From Pardosa pseudoannulata (taxonomy: Eukaryota; Arthropoda; Arachnida; Araneae; Lycosidae), in contig CM063510.1 in the NCBI GenBank assembly GCA_032207245.1, forward strand, positions 154,741,596 to 154,805,595: a DNA stretch of 64,000 nucleotides, given 5' to 3'. Both the position numbers and the translations under genes were made by a program. The notes below the pieces were generated by a model. That model was not told the origin of the DNA, did not search any database, and saw only the letters and a list, made by a program, of their open reading frames with translations. The number at the start of each line of letters is the position of its first letter. The stretch's first letter is position 1. This document shows positions 55,901 through 64,000 of the stretch, in pieces.

Positions 55901-58900
55901 TCTTGGGAACAAACTGACGTGATATCTCGATCTGGGGTACGAATATCATTGATAGATGTGTTTTTTCTTGTAGCATTCGACGTAAATCTCTTGCGTTTTA
56001 AAGACGATCTGTTGGCCCGTTCATTTTTCTCCTCAATAAATTTAAAGTTCCACAACGTTGGATTTCGCTTTCTTTAACCCTTTCTTGGGCCTTGGGAAGA
56101 TTACGTTCCTTCTACATGAACTTACAAAATACATCTGTGGGAAGCTCAAAACCCATTATAATATATTGGCCTTGCTGTTATAACAGTGGGAAGACTAATT
56201 CCAACTTCAGTTTTTGGTGTCATCTATTGTTCGATCGACTGAATAGAATTAACACTTCCATTTTGAAAGTTTGCAAACGTTGAGGAAGAAATAAATGGAC
56301 CATGAAAGGGTTAATGACTGAACAACTGCAAATTAGGTATTCTTATTGCTCTGTAATCCCGATCAATTCATTTAATAGGGGATAATTTCTTCTGTAATCA
56401 GTGAAAAATAATTTCGCTGGTTACACACGCACACATGTATGGAAATGTTTCCATCTTATTTAGATTTTCCTCCGATTACTAACATACCAAATTTTTTAAT
56501 TAAATTTTTTCTGACTTTTTAAAACAGAATTATTTTTTCTTCTTATCCCGTGGTTCATTTTGTGTAAAGAAATCTTTCACTACAAACCATTCAACGGTAA
56601 AAATTATTTTCACCGCTGGTTAACACTGAGATAGAGGTTTGTTGGTTAGTTGATTGAAATTTAGTGGCGCTAATTCCTCTTGGGACAAACTGAGCCAAAC
56701 AAGAGACTGAGATAGAGGAATTTAACAAAATGAGAGTGCCGGTTTCATTAATGGCGGCTGTGGCACGTAAAATAAGTAAAGTGGCACTGTCTATGTTTCC
56801 AAACGATACCTCTAATGTAGCCGCCGTACTATAGCCAACTGTTCACCACATCCTGAGGGTGACCTTGGACGATGGTTTCCGAGTTTCATCCACAAACTCG
56901 GCCACTGAATGAGCCGAGCGCGTGGATTCGTTCATAGGATCTACTGCGCACTTTAGTTACACATCTGGCTGCCTTCGATCTTTGGAGAAAAACCGCTTCC
57001 GAAGCCATCCTCCGCCAAGTCCATTTTATTGTCTGCCATCGTTGACCGCGATAAGCCATACCCCCTCCAGACGGTGGGGATGGCTTGCGGTGGACCATAG
57101 TGTGGAGGGGCCTTTGTCTGGTGTCTGCTTCAAAATGAAGAGGACCCACTTTATGTTGTCCCAGTAAGTAATGTTGGCCACCTATAGTGTTCTCCCATAA
57201 TAAAATGGCCATCAATTATCTTCCACTTAATAAGTAGTGGCGTATGCATTATTAAGCGGTATTAGTAGAAGCAAATGCCTCTGCATTGGAAATAAGAATA
57301 AGCAGATAAGCATAATTCTAGTTTTAATCAGTTGATATATTAAAGTCACGAATCTCACATTTCCAATTGTTTTCAATACAATTTGTTGTTGCAATTAACA
57401 ACCATACAACGTTCTATGCATTTAAAGACAGCACTTCAGAATGACTCGATGTTATCACACAGAAGCATTTTCTAAGGGTTTAATATTCTGCTTCCTGTGA
57501 GTTAGATCTAACAGTAAAGACATTCTTGCACAAGTACCACAAAGGATGTTTTGTCCAATATGACTGCTTCTACAATGCCTACTTTCATATCAACTGACGT
57601 TGGTAGGAATTACAATTTTTTTAAGTTACACAGGGAATTTACCTATTAAATATTCGCCCTTACAATTCTGCGGAATTTGACTATTTTATTAAGGAACCAA
57701 CCTATAGGTGGACACTACTCTTTATGACAACAACACAAAGTGGGCTCTCCTCACTTAGAAGCAGGAGCTAAGCGGAAGACCTCTAGAGGTACCTTTTGGA
57801 AACTTGGAGAACATTGGGACCACGAAACTTTTTGACGTGCTCTAACAAACATCAATGAACACGACAGATTTTTGGACGGCTCGAGCCTCGGTCCCATAGC
57901 CTACCAGTTATGATATAGCCTCTTTTGCAGACTGAATTATCGTGGCTAGGGAATTAAATGTACTTAAATGTTATGCTGTTATGTGTTGAGGTTAAATAGA
58001 ACTTAAAAAAATAGTTACCTATAAACAAGATATAATTATACTATGAAAAACAAGAAAATTTTGTGGATTAATATAAAATTTGGATTAAAATCTAATATTT
58101 TTTTTAAACTTTCTTACCAATCCCTCATGACATCTTAATATGCATCGATTATTGGCGGTTTGCTCTTTCACAATTTTCTTACCTTTGCAAATTCCATTTT
58201 TCTCCGCAAAGTGTTTCCTGCACATACAGATTTTCTTTCCTTCTATGATATCGCAGTCGTGGCCAACTCCGCAGAAGCACTCTGGTGGAACAGGAAGTAA
58301 AATTGGGGATTTAATAAGAGGATGTTAACATAACTAGATAATCAATAAATTTGCTGCAAATTTAGATAGAAGTTCATCTGGGCACTACAAGTTTAACACA
58401 TTATGGAAAGGACATTTATGTATACAGAGGGCCTCAGTGACTCTCATTTATTATACGAATAAATCGCCAAAGAACAAATTTAATATCTCTCAACTCCATG
58501 CATGGGACATAAAAGAAAATTAGTGGAGACGTCGGACTGATATGTGTTTGTGAATATTATAAAGCCAAATTGTGGCAAATATTCCTTAAAAGGCAGTGAA
58601 ATTTTACAAGCAAAATCTTATTTTTATTAAAGAAATGCTTACCAGTAGCATATCTAATATCTTCAAAAGCAGGTAAAAATTATAATCAAGCACGTTCTTC
58701 TTCTTCACCTGCACTACAGCCTTTTCTGCCAGCCGTCTCAACAAGGTTTCTCCAACGGAACCTATCAAGCGCTAAGATTCACCAACTATTGATTTTTAAC
58801 GTTTTAAGGTCTGTCTACACAATCTATCCATTTTGTGTGCTTTCTTCCTCTTTTTCTGATTCCCTCTCCATTTGCAAAGGTCACTTTATTCATAGGGTTC

Positions 58901-61900
58901 TCACACTTTTTATACGTTCCAACCTTATAGAGTGGTGCTCACATTTCAAGTGTCAATGCGCAAGTTCTCTTTCATTCCATGCCGTCTGAGATCTAGCTCT
59001 TGAGATTTCTGAACCGAAAGATTTTTACAGGGTTGGGGGAGTTAGCCCCATCCCCAACCTGAAGGACCAATACCCTGAAAAACTCCCCCAGGGCAGGGTA
59101 CCTGGCTATACCCCTGGACGCTAGGTACTCATTTTAGTTGCCTTGTACGACATGCATGATCCACATTGGAACTTATTCTTTCCCACCCGGTCACCACACG
59201 TGTGAATCAAGCACATTTATTTTCAAGTGCATTTATTTTCTTAACTAACAGATTCAATGACTAATCAAAAAGGTAACGCAAAATACTGTACCAACACACG
59301 TAAAAATCTATTTATGCCATTATGTAGTGTATATATATATAATCTCCAGAGACCAGTCTGAAACCATCAAAATATAACCACGATAACTAGAGTCGGTTGG
59401 GTTTAATGGATAGTTGAGGAATTAGAGAGCTAGAATCTCTGTCCGATAAGTTAGGGCACAATGAAGGCCTAAAACCATCGAAATTTAACCACAGTAACTA
59501 GAGTCAGTTGAGTTTAATGAATAGTTAAAACATTAGAGAGCATTAAGCTCTGTCCAGTAAGATAGTGCAGAATTAGCTAGTCTTGAAGATAGCATGCCAA
59601 GTATATCATTTTATTTGTAGTGTACAATTGCGACTCAATGGACGTAGGCTTCAAATTACACTCGAATAATAATACAAAGGAAATTAAAAAAATAGAAAAA
59701 TCTATAAAATTAAACTTTTATACATATAAATAATTGTCATAGTTTACGAGAAGCTTACCTTTGCATGAACCACCAACATTTAAAAAGTTTTCTTTACAGG
59801 AACAGGTCGCTTTCCCGTCCACGAATTCACAGATCTCTTCCTCCCCGCAAGAACATTCTAAGTAAGTAGAACTACATTATTAATTATAGTGATTATAAGG
59901 AGTTACAAGACGCAGTTTGAGTAATTGTAAGTTGCACTTTACCGTAACAGACGATGAAAGGCAACGAATGAAAGTAGAATTAGATGCGTAAACATTTAAT
60001 GGATTGTATACGATCACACAAAATATTCTTCTTGGCATATTTGCCTGAAGTAATCCAGGGCCATCCCATCGAGTTTTTTTTCCATCAGTCTATCGGATGC
60101 TATGTGTTTCGAGTTAGTAATCTTGAATGTTTTCCCCAAGTCATCTGAGGGGAGCTCTTTGCTAGTTCCCCCCAGGTTTGTTGCGGGTTAATAACGTAGT
60201 GGGTGGTCTATTCTATTTATGTCGAAAGTTCTTAAATAAATTCAAAAGTTCGTAACACCACATTTTATTTTAATGAGCACGAACACTACACAAAACATTC
60301 AAAACTAAATCTACTTTTCATCAATAATTGAAATCATCTAAATCAAAAGGTGGAATGTTTCGATGTGTTCTTAATTCATCGCATCCTTCCACACACATCA
60401 AAGGTTTTCACACACACACACACACACACACTAAAAAAAAAAAAAAAAAACTCTTTTGCCGTTGCCAAACGGCAAACCTAAACTTCGCGGTCGTGACAGT
60501 GGGGTTGTTATTCTCTGATCTAAGTAAGTGTCTAGGGTACTTTATTCTTCTTGATTTTTCACCACATGTTATGTTTAATGGACAGTAGTGTACCGGTTTC
60601 ACCGAGACTTCGAGGCCCGGCGCTCGATCTCGTGTAAGTGACGGTAGCGCAAGTCCTGGCGGGTAAAACAAAATCAAACTTATATTTTTCTAGTTTGTCG
60701 TATTCACTCGGATGTTGGCGGTTTTACAAACATATTTGAAATTGAAGTACCATGAGTGATACTGTCTTTCCGTTACAGATATAATAGCAGAGAATTATTT
60801 AACATGCCATGCCAAATTTAATTCTCTTATTAAATTTTACAAAATGACACCAGAAGACATGCGTCTTAACAAACGTAGGTTATATACTTTCTCCTCCTTC
60901 TCGTTGTCAAGATTTCTCACCTGAAATAAAAGACCAGAATTCGGGTGTACGGTAGAGAAATCAACAACAGAGACTTTGTAAAAAAAAATTAACCCTGAAA
61001 ATGTCAATCTTATGAACGTTAATCAACTAGTCGTTGAAAGGAAATACTGGAGTGTTATCGCAATTTAAAACCACTCTTGCATATTATGTGTAAGACGATC
61101 CAAAATATCTAGTAGACTTGCCAATTCTCCGGGTTTAACCTGGCAGTACCAGAATTTCGATCATTTTCTGAAGCAAATGTTCGAATTGCCAGATTGTCGA
61201 AGGAAAAAAAAACTTTGAACTTTACGTTTGCGCCCGTTTTTAAGACAACGAAATGAAGCTAATAGCGCGAATGCAATGTGATTGCAATGAGAATTTTACA
61301 GTCTGAAACAGCAGGAAAACCCTACCGCAATTCTTGAAGAAGGACTTGTCGTTATCCAGTGGCATTTGATTGGGTTTAGGTTTGGTTTGGAGTGCTACGG
61401 TCTACTTTTTTGCAACACGAGGTCTAATGAGAATGGAACCTATAGCTTAAAGCCGATTCCGAATGGCTACGAAAATCCATGCCACAGTGGGATTCGAACC
61501 CACGAACTCCGATATCGAAGTCCAGCACCCTAACCAATCGGCTATCGTTCGGCGGCATTTGATTGGAAAAATAAAGAACTTTCAGATTTCTTGTTATTGA
61601 AGATTCTTCATACTAATGGAGAGTGTAAATGGTGTTCTTATCTGTGTCACAAAAATAGCCACACGTTTCTGTTCATCAATAACAGATGAAACAGTCGAAA
61701 ACTTGTTGATTTGCAAAATCAAGCCAACAGGGATCACGTTTTGAACAAACATTTGAATTTATTGTTTTAAAGAAGGCAACATTTGAAACAGTAAAGGTAG
61801 TGCAAAAGAAATTTTTTTAAATATTTGAAATAGGTAATGTCATTAAATACATTTTCTTAGTTTAATATCATTTATAGTCTTATTTTCATTTTTCGTTGAT

Positions 61901-64000
61901 TCTTTCACTGTATCAGTATTCTGGTTTGTTGAACATCATTATTACTCTTTAATAACTATTCACTGTGTTTTATTACCCTGATTTTTCAAATATTAATACA
62001 AAGTTAACCATATAAAGAAATTGAACACGATAGAATTTGCTTTTTATACCATTTTTAATAGTATGGTTGGGACATCGATCGATAAACATTGCAGTTATTG
62101 CAGAATTTTAAGCTTTTAGGGTTGGCAGATCTGACCTAAGAAACTGGAGGATTTACAAAAAATTTGTAAGAACAGAGCAAAAAATTGAAAGGGACCGGTG
62201 CTGTAAAGAATTCCCTGAGACTGTGAAGTCAGATTCTTTGTTGTTGAATCCCGTTTTCTCAGGGGCCGGAACCCGGTACTTTATTCCATCACTGAAATGA
62301 AAAAGTTTAGAGAGGAAATATTAACCATGGCCTTAAAAAACTTAATGGTTGCTTTTTGTTCCACGTGGAAATAAAGATTTTTTCCAGTGTAGCTCGCAAT
62401 ACAGACATATTTTTATGCCAAACATGGATACGAAGCTGTTTCTCATTTAGCACGTGTAGCTTAAAGAATTCTATGGAAGCAAGCAACATCCCTCCTGCTG
62501 GGTATTAGCAGCAGGGACCAAGCAGAAGGCCTCCAGGTAAATGAAGCTAAGAATACCTTTTATAACTGATGTTTAGAGAGAGAGATGCAAATGCTATTTG
62601 AACTAAATCTGCACATGTACTATAAAAAAAGAATATCATAATCTTAATCTGATTTGCTGAACTTTTCCTTTCATTAGTAATATCAGAATATCAATATCAG
62701 TTCTGAATTGGTTTGGACCGGTGAAGTTATCTTTTCTGCTACACGGAGGCTAATGAAACCGGATCCTACTTTTTAAAGACACTTTATGATAAAACAGATT
62801 CTACTTGACTATGAACATTATGCCAACCGAGGAATTTGAACTTACGAACAGGGAGTGCCTTGCCTACTCACATGTCTTACAAAACATTGCTCTATCGGAC
62901 ATTGCGAGTCTATTTTACGTGTTCCAGTCACCATTAATGAATGGCGGATCTATGGCAGTCTCTAATTTAAACCCACAACTCCCCGGTTATGAGATTGACG
63001 TCTTTATTGACTGGGCTACCGCGGCTGACATTGAAAAATTGGCTTTTCAGTCTCGAAAGGTCTGCCGGGTCACTGATGATTTGCACTCACGACTATGATT
63101 TGAAAACTTGGCGACGAAATAATTCCCTTCATGTCAATCTTCAAATTTGAAACCAGCAGAAATAATTCATATATATTGTTACGAACTTCAAAAAGCTGGG
63201 TTCGAGGATTGAATGAACTTTAGAGACTACAACACGAAAACAATGATTTATTGGCAATCACTTGGCAAAAATTCGATGTCATCGCGGAACAACTTGAGCA
63301 CAATGCCGCGTGCTCACGTACCTCTTTCCGCATCAAACAACAAGCACCAGTGAAACACAACACACCGTGCGTACTTCTTTCTTACACCGAGAGATCCTCT
63401 TAATGACTCTCTCTATTTGATACTCTGCTTGCCTTATATAGGCCTGAAGAAATTGCTGGAATATTCCAGAAACCGGAACCGGAAGTTGTCATGTGACGCC
63501 CCACTTGGCAACATTTGGCCACTTGGATGAACTTGGCGACAAATAGGTTGCCAAAACTTTCGCCAACGAGCCGATATCTCGCCAATTTGGCGATATACCC
63601 ATAGAGTCCCATGATAAATTTACGGTTCACTAACAAATTCGTAACAATATTATCTACTCTTAATGTTTGCATTTCGCTTAAGAAAAAAAATGAAAGCGTT
63701 GTTTTTCTAATATTTAACAAGTAGATTTTTCTTTTCCATTAGTCCAGACTCGTACTTCAAACAGTTTTGCTAAGATATATTAAATAAGTGTATCTGCTCT
63801 CTCACCTTTGCAAGTACCGTTGTGTTCGACGTGATTTTCCTGGCAGATGCAGACCGCTGAGCCACCCTGAAAAGTGCAGGAATGTCCTTCGCCACAGAAG
63901 CACTCTAGAAAAAAAGTGACAATAGTCGCTAAAATAGTTTTTCTGTTTTCACTAAAAGACAACCCGAACTGTTATTCACAACTTACCTTCACATGTGCCA
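39599..64000 (-). CDS. Cysteine-rich modular single-pass membrane protein with EGF domain (spliced, 5' end outside window)
   Basis: Reconstructed on the minus strand from exons 63987-64000 (partial), 63806-63904, 59759-59857, 58183-58281, 54232-54330, 53029-53127, 50443-50541, 48380-48446, 43609-43664, 39766-39856 and 39599-39689. All junctions keep phase. Order of parts: six full 33-residue six-cysteine modules, one canonical EGF domain (C-x4-C-x4-C-x8-C-x-C-x8-C), a transmembrane segment with RRRKKR after it, and a cytoplasmic tail of about 29 residues. Topology is type I: disulfide-rich outside, tail inside. The signal peptide and more modules presumably lie beyond 64000. I cannot name the gene. 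It looks like an adhesion or signalling receptor, or an EGF-related membrane ligand; the function is unknown. Confidence 0.82.
39766..39856 (-). CDS. Modular membrane protein, transmembrane exon
   Basis: Acceptor aatttcag, donor AG|GTAAGT. Encodes a ~22-residue hydrophobic stretch from ATIMIASL through FWVTLLTVYCL followed by RRRKK. This is a textbook single transmembrane helix with a positive inside flank. Phase joins both neighbours. Confidence 0.85.
40119..40262. mobile_element. Foldback MITE (~48-bp inverted ends)
   Basis: ctcaccaaagtcgtttaacg on the left pairs with its inverse near 40230-40255 (cgttaaacaactttggtgaa). 144 bp in total, short spacer. Confidence 0.78.
40433..40592 (-). mobile_element. 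tRNA-derived SINE (family A)
   Basis: Reads on the minus strand: ggttcgaatcc-like B box (gattcgaaccc on plus at 40543), then the body with ccgttcggaatcggcttt and gtagaccgtagaaccccaaa. Copies occur at 41821, 49283, 49501 and 61375. Confidence 0.78.
40899..40946. repeat. (TA)n microsatellite
   Basis: ~45 bp of TA immediately left of a mariner derivative, which duplicates TA on insertion. Confidence 0.95.
40973..41542 (-). mobile_element. mariner-like deletion derivative with ~105-bp inverted repeats
   Basis: Both ends read cagggtgtcccaaaaggtcg (right end reversed: tagggtgtcccaaaaggtcg) and stay inverted for ~105 bp. The minus strand inside keeps the transposase block around DLTPLDLYLWGHMK-like sequence (about 41330-41380), the region next to the third catalytic residue, so it is an internally deleted copy. 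Confidence 0.82.
41821..41990 (+). mobile_element. tRNA-derived SINE (family A)
   Basis: Plus-strand copy: head with gggttagggcgctaat and B-box-like gctcgaattcc, body ggaattggctttaagcagt, end cgtagcgctccaaact. Confidence 0.78.
43370..43532. mobile_element. Foldback MITE (~54-bp inverted ends)
   Basis: gggtgctaccatattacagt on the left and its near-exact inverse at 43505-43532. It lies only ~76 bp from the EGF second-half exon's donor. Confidence 0.8.
43609..43664 (-). CDS. Modular membrane protein, EGF domain second half and stalk
   Basis: Acceptor ttttgtag, donor AAAA|GTACGT. Completes Asn with the upstream AA and gives NCDLGFGGLRCDEEHVISK. The C-x8-C with aromatic and glycines (GFGG) is the standard EGF end. 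A short stalk follows. Confidence 0.8.
44029..44632 (+). mobile_element. Solo LTR (family with TGTTACGAA ends)
   Basis: Starts TGTTACGAATTT and ends TTCGTAGCA. TATA-like ctatataaggcagg and AATAAATAATTG are in the expected order. Shares ctctatgggt..aattggcgagatatcg with the LTR at 63177-63646. Flanks atag/atat only nearly match. Confidence 0.75.
45448..46280 (+). pseudogene. Ty3/Gypsy LTR end and gag remnant
   Basis: An LTR-like stretch with an aataaactgc signal ends before ttggtga, which looks like a primer-binding site (45768). A gag frame follows with RDVVLSPDSADPYKNLKDKI (45950-46040) and continues through stops as KPSELLRFMQ and LPDSLLLELFLRQLP. The left LTR border is a guess. A piece of the same LTR recurs at 47805-47880. 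Confidence 0.68.
46700..47500 (+). pseudogene. Jockey-like LINE fragment: ORF1 zinc knuckles and ORF2 endonuclease start
   Basis: 46760-46951 encodes two CCHC knuckles (CVKCAGAHITSEC, CCNCGEDHPASYC). A shifted frame from 47037 (LAEQIKNLLNINSFNEL) ends with TAA at 47250-47252, overlapping ORF2 ATG at 47242. ORF2 reads LLAWNCNGIKNTMLEF and PDIILLQETHLRPSDKL, the start of the apurinic endonuclease domain, and stops at 47499. Truncated on both sides and lying behind the Gypsy gag. Confidence 0.82.
48380..48446 (-). CDS. Modular membrane protein, EGF domain first half
   Basis: Acceptor tgtttcag, donor AA|GTGAGT. Enters in phase 1 and leaves in phase 2. Encodes ETCQEDTCHRGSCQVEGDSF, RC: cysteines 1-4 of an EGF domain with spacing x4, x4, x8. 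The remaining two cysteines are on the next exon. Confidence 0.83.
49283..49450 (-). mobile_element. tRNA-derived SINE (family A)
   Basis: Same body as at 40433 (aattccgaacggctacgaac) with a B box in gattcgaaccc at ~49390. Confidence 0.78.
49501..49672 (-). mobile_element. tRNA-derived SINE (family A), second of a pair
   Basis: Begins ~50 bp after the previous copy in the same orientation; more diverged (gccgattcagaacaacgaat). Confidence 0.75.
50443..50541 (-). CDS. Modular membrane protein, six-cysteine module exon f (membrane-proximal)
   Basis: 99-bp phase 1-1 exon between ttttctag and GTAAGA. Encodes GCSCGNDTACLFSGEEKLC, then FCEHGYMQKNEQCVG. The first residue is Gly instead of Glu. NDT is a potential N-glycosylation site. 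This is the most divergent module, directly before the EGF domain. Confidence 0.85.
50680..51417 (+). mobile_element. Solo LTR with 4-bp target duplication
   Basis: TGTGAAGACTCC at the start and GTCGTCACA at the end, flanked by CCCT on both sides (50676-50679, 51418-51421). Contains TATA-like ggtataaaaatcc and an aataataaaagt signal. No internal region remains. Confidence 0.82.
53029..53127 (-). CDS. Modular membrane protein, six-cysteine module exon e (duplicate copy 2)
   Basis: Same as exon d except one missense difference (PTGYAETEGKC). Splice sites are intact and the length is a multiple of three in phase 1-1. The duplication therefore adds one module without breaking the frame. Confidence 0.85.
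54232..54330 (-). CDS. Modular membrane protein, six-cysteine module exon d (duplicate copy 1)
   Basis: 99-bp phase 1-1 exon. Encodes ECQCGAGHDCEFQDAKKIC, then LCPTGYAEMEGKCVG. Acceptor tttttcag, donor GTAAGT. Nearly identical to exon e, 1203 bp lower, apart from one base (Met codon ATG here, Thr codon ACG there). Confidence 0.87.
54551..55584 (+). mobile_element. Tigger-like element
   Basis: TA-flanked ends CAGTGTTCCCTCGAAACTTC and (reversed) CAGTGATCCCTCGCTTTTCG, a typical Tigger end. A plus frame near 54872 with LYREILKEKEKQRQQLPITM resembles the last part of Tigger transposases. 1034 bp, so most of the transposase is deleted. Confidence 0.82.
56074..56314. mobile_element. piggyBac-like TTAA MITE
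   Basis: TTAACCCTTTCTTGGGCC at the left, inverse TTAACCCTTTCATGGTCC at the right. 241 bp. Confidence 0.72.
57060..57215 (+). mobile_element. SINE family B 3' tail fragment
   Basis: cccactttatgttgtccc, ttggccacctatag and cccataataaaatgg match, in reverse, the element at 57690-57955. Confidence 0.5.
57690..57955 (-). mobile_element. tRNA-derived SINE (family B), near full length
   Basis: The minus strand begins with an A-box-like head (ataattcagtctgcaaaaga) and a B-box-like gaggctcgagcc, then the body and the tail ccacctataggttggttcct..aataaaatag. Related fragments: 12420-12640, 18600-18680, 27690-27800, 62880-63050. Confidence 0.62.
58183..58281 (-). CDS. Modular membrane protein, six-cysteine module exon c
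   Basis: 99-bp phase 1-1 exon. Encodes ECFCGVGHDCDIIEGKKIC, then MCRKHFAEKNGICKG. Acceptor ccaccag, donor GTAAGA. Confidence 0.85.
59361..59585. repeat. Tandem duplication, 111-bp unit
   Basis: aaaccatc.aaat.taaccac recurs at 59361 and 59472, with shared actagagtc.gttg.gtttaat and gctctgtcc parts. ~85% identity by eye. Confidence 0.8.
59759..59857 (-). CDS. Modular membrane protein, six-cysteine module exon b
   Basis: 99-bp phase 1-1 exon between ttctag-type acceptor and GTAAGC. Encodes ECSCGEEEICEFVDGKATC, then SCKENFLNVGGSCKG, with spacing identical to the other modules. The GEEE replaces the GxGH seen in four modules. Confidence 0.85.
60411..60450. repeat. (CA)n followed by poly-A
   Basis: About ten CA units and then ~18 A. 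Confidence 0.95.
61375..61550 (-). mobile_element. tRNA-derived SINE (family A), best copy
   Basis: On the minus strand: head gatagccgattggttagggt, B box gggttcgaatccc, body ccattcggaatcggctttaa, end gtagaccgtagcactccaaa. A more decayed copy is at about 62707-62870. Confidence 0.82.
63177..63646 (-). mobile_element. Solo LTR with ATAT target duplication
   Basis: TGTTACGAA at both inverted ends, flanked by atat at 63173-63176 and 63647-63650. On the minus strand ggcctatataaggcaagc (TATA) precedes a ccaataaatca signal. Same family as 44029-44632. Confidence 0.85.
63806..63904 (-). CDS. Modular membrane protein, six-cysteine module exon a
   Basis: 99-bp phase 1-1 exon bounded by ttttctag and GTGAGA. 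Encodes ECFCGEGHSCTFQ, then GGSAVCICQENHVEHNGTC, K. Six cysteines in C-x-C-x5-C-x8-C-x-C-x10-C. NGT is a possible N-glycosylation site. Confidence 0.85.
63987..64000 (-). CDS. Modular membrane protein, partial upstream exon (end of a further module)
   Basis: The last 14 bases of an exon encode GTCEG before donor GTAAGT. This fits the end of another six-cysteine module (..G-T-C-E-G) and leaves in phase 1, matching the next exon. Confidence 0.6.

Larger units (their letters stand above)
39857..63805. other. Introns of the modular membrane gene, remaining sequence
   Basis: Beyond listed elements I see nothing assignable in 41995-43365, 43670-44028, 44635-45445, 47885-48375, 48450-49280, 49675-50440, 51425-52115, 55590-56070, 56320-57050, 58285-59355, 59860-61370, 61555-62700 and 63650-63805. 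I looked for further 99-bp module exons here and found none. Confidence 0.5.

Noticed and set aside
60840..60930. Possible extra minus-strand exon between a ttatttcag acceptor and downstream sequence
   Set aside because: No six-cysteine spacing and no matching donor in phase.
61480..61550. Possible tRNA gene (perfect B box)
   Set aside because: The head cannot form a full cloverleaf and is followed by a long conserved body shared with four other copies, so it is a SINE.

Overview
This is a eukaryotic nuclear window: AT-rich, with long introns, (TA)n arrays and a dense load of DNA transposons, LINE, LTR and tRNA-SINE sequence. Both genes are split into short exons with GT..AG borders, so the coding content was rebuilt from splice sites and reading phase, not from long ORFs. 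The mix of repeats (Jockey-like LINE, Ty3/Gypsy gag, mariner, pogo/Tigger, piggyBac-like and hAT elements, tRNA-derived SINEs) suggests an arthropod, perhaps a chelicerate such as a spider. That placement is an inference.

Plus strand, about 2.2-31.6 kb: a gene for a coiled-coil protein of the outer dynein arm docking complex family (CCDC63/CCDC114, i.e. ODAD1-like). Seven exons join in phase to 1260 nt (419 codons plus stop) and end with an AATAAA signal. One internal exon of 104 bp lies in a ~580-bp tandem duplication and exists in two identical copies. Using both would shift the frame into an early stop, so each transcript can use only one.

Minus strand, about 64.0-39.6 kb, running off the right edge: the 3' part of a gene for a single-pass membrane protein. 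It shows six complete 33-residue modules (and the end of a seventh), each on its own 99-bp phase-1 exon with invariant spacing C-x-C-x5-C-x8-C-x-C-x10-C. These are followed by one canonical EGF domain split over two exons, a transmembrane segment with a basic stop-transfer, and a short tyrosine-containing tail. Two adjacent modules arose by a recent ~1.2-kb tandem duplication. The signal peptide and earlier exons lie outside the window.

The genes are tail to tail, with ~8 kb between them. Introns and the intergenic space hold clear transposable-element records: a hAT element with 8-bp target duplications nested in a LINE reverse-transcriptase remnant, a second hAT element with the end of its transposase, a frameshifted mariner, a mariner deletion derivative with ~105-bp inverted repeats, at least three pogo/Tigger-like elements (one inside a minisatellite array), several TTAA-bounded piggyBac-like elements, solo LTRs with 4-bp target duplications, a Gypsy gag remnant, a Jockey ORF1/ORF2 fragment, two or three SINE families, and a nearly perfect 41-bp hairpin. 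I see no CRISPR array, rRNA gene or genuine tRNA gene.
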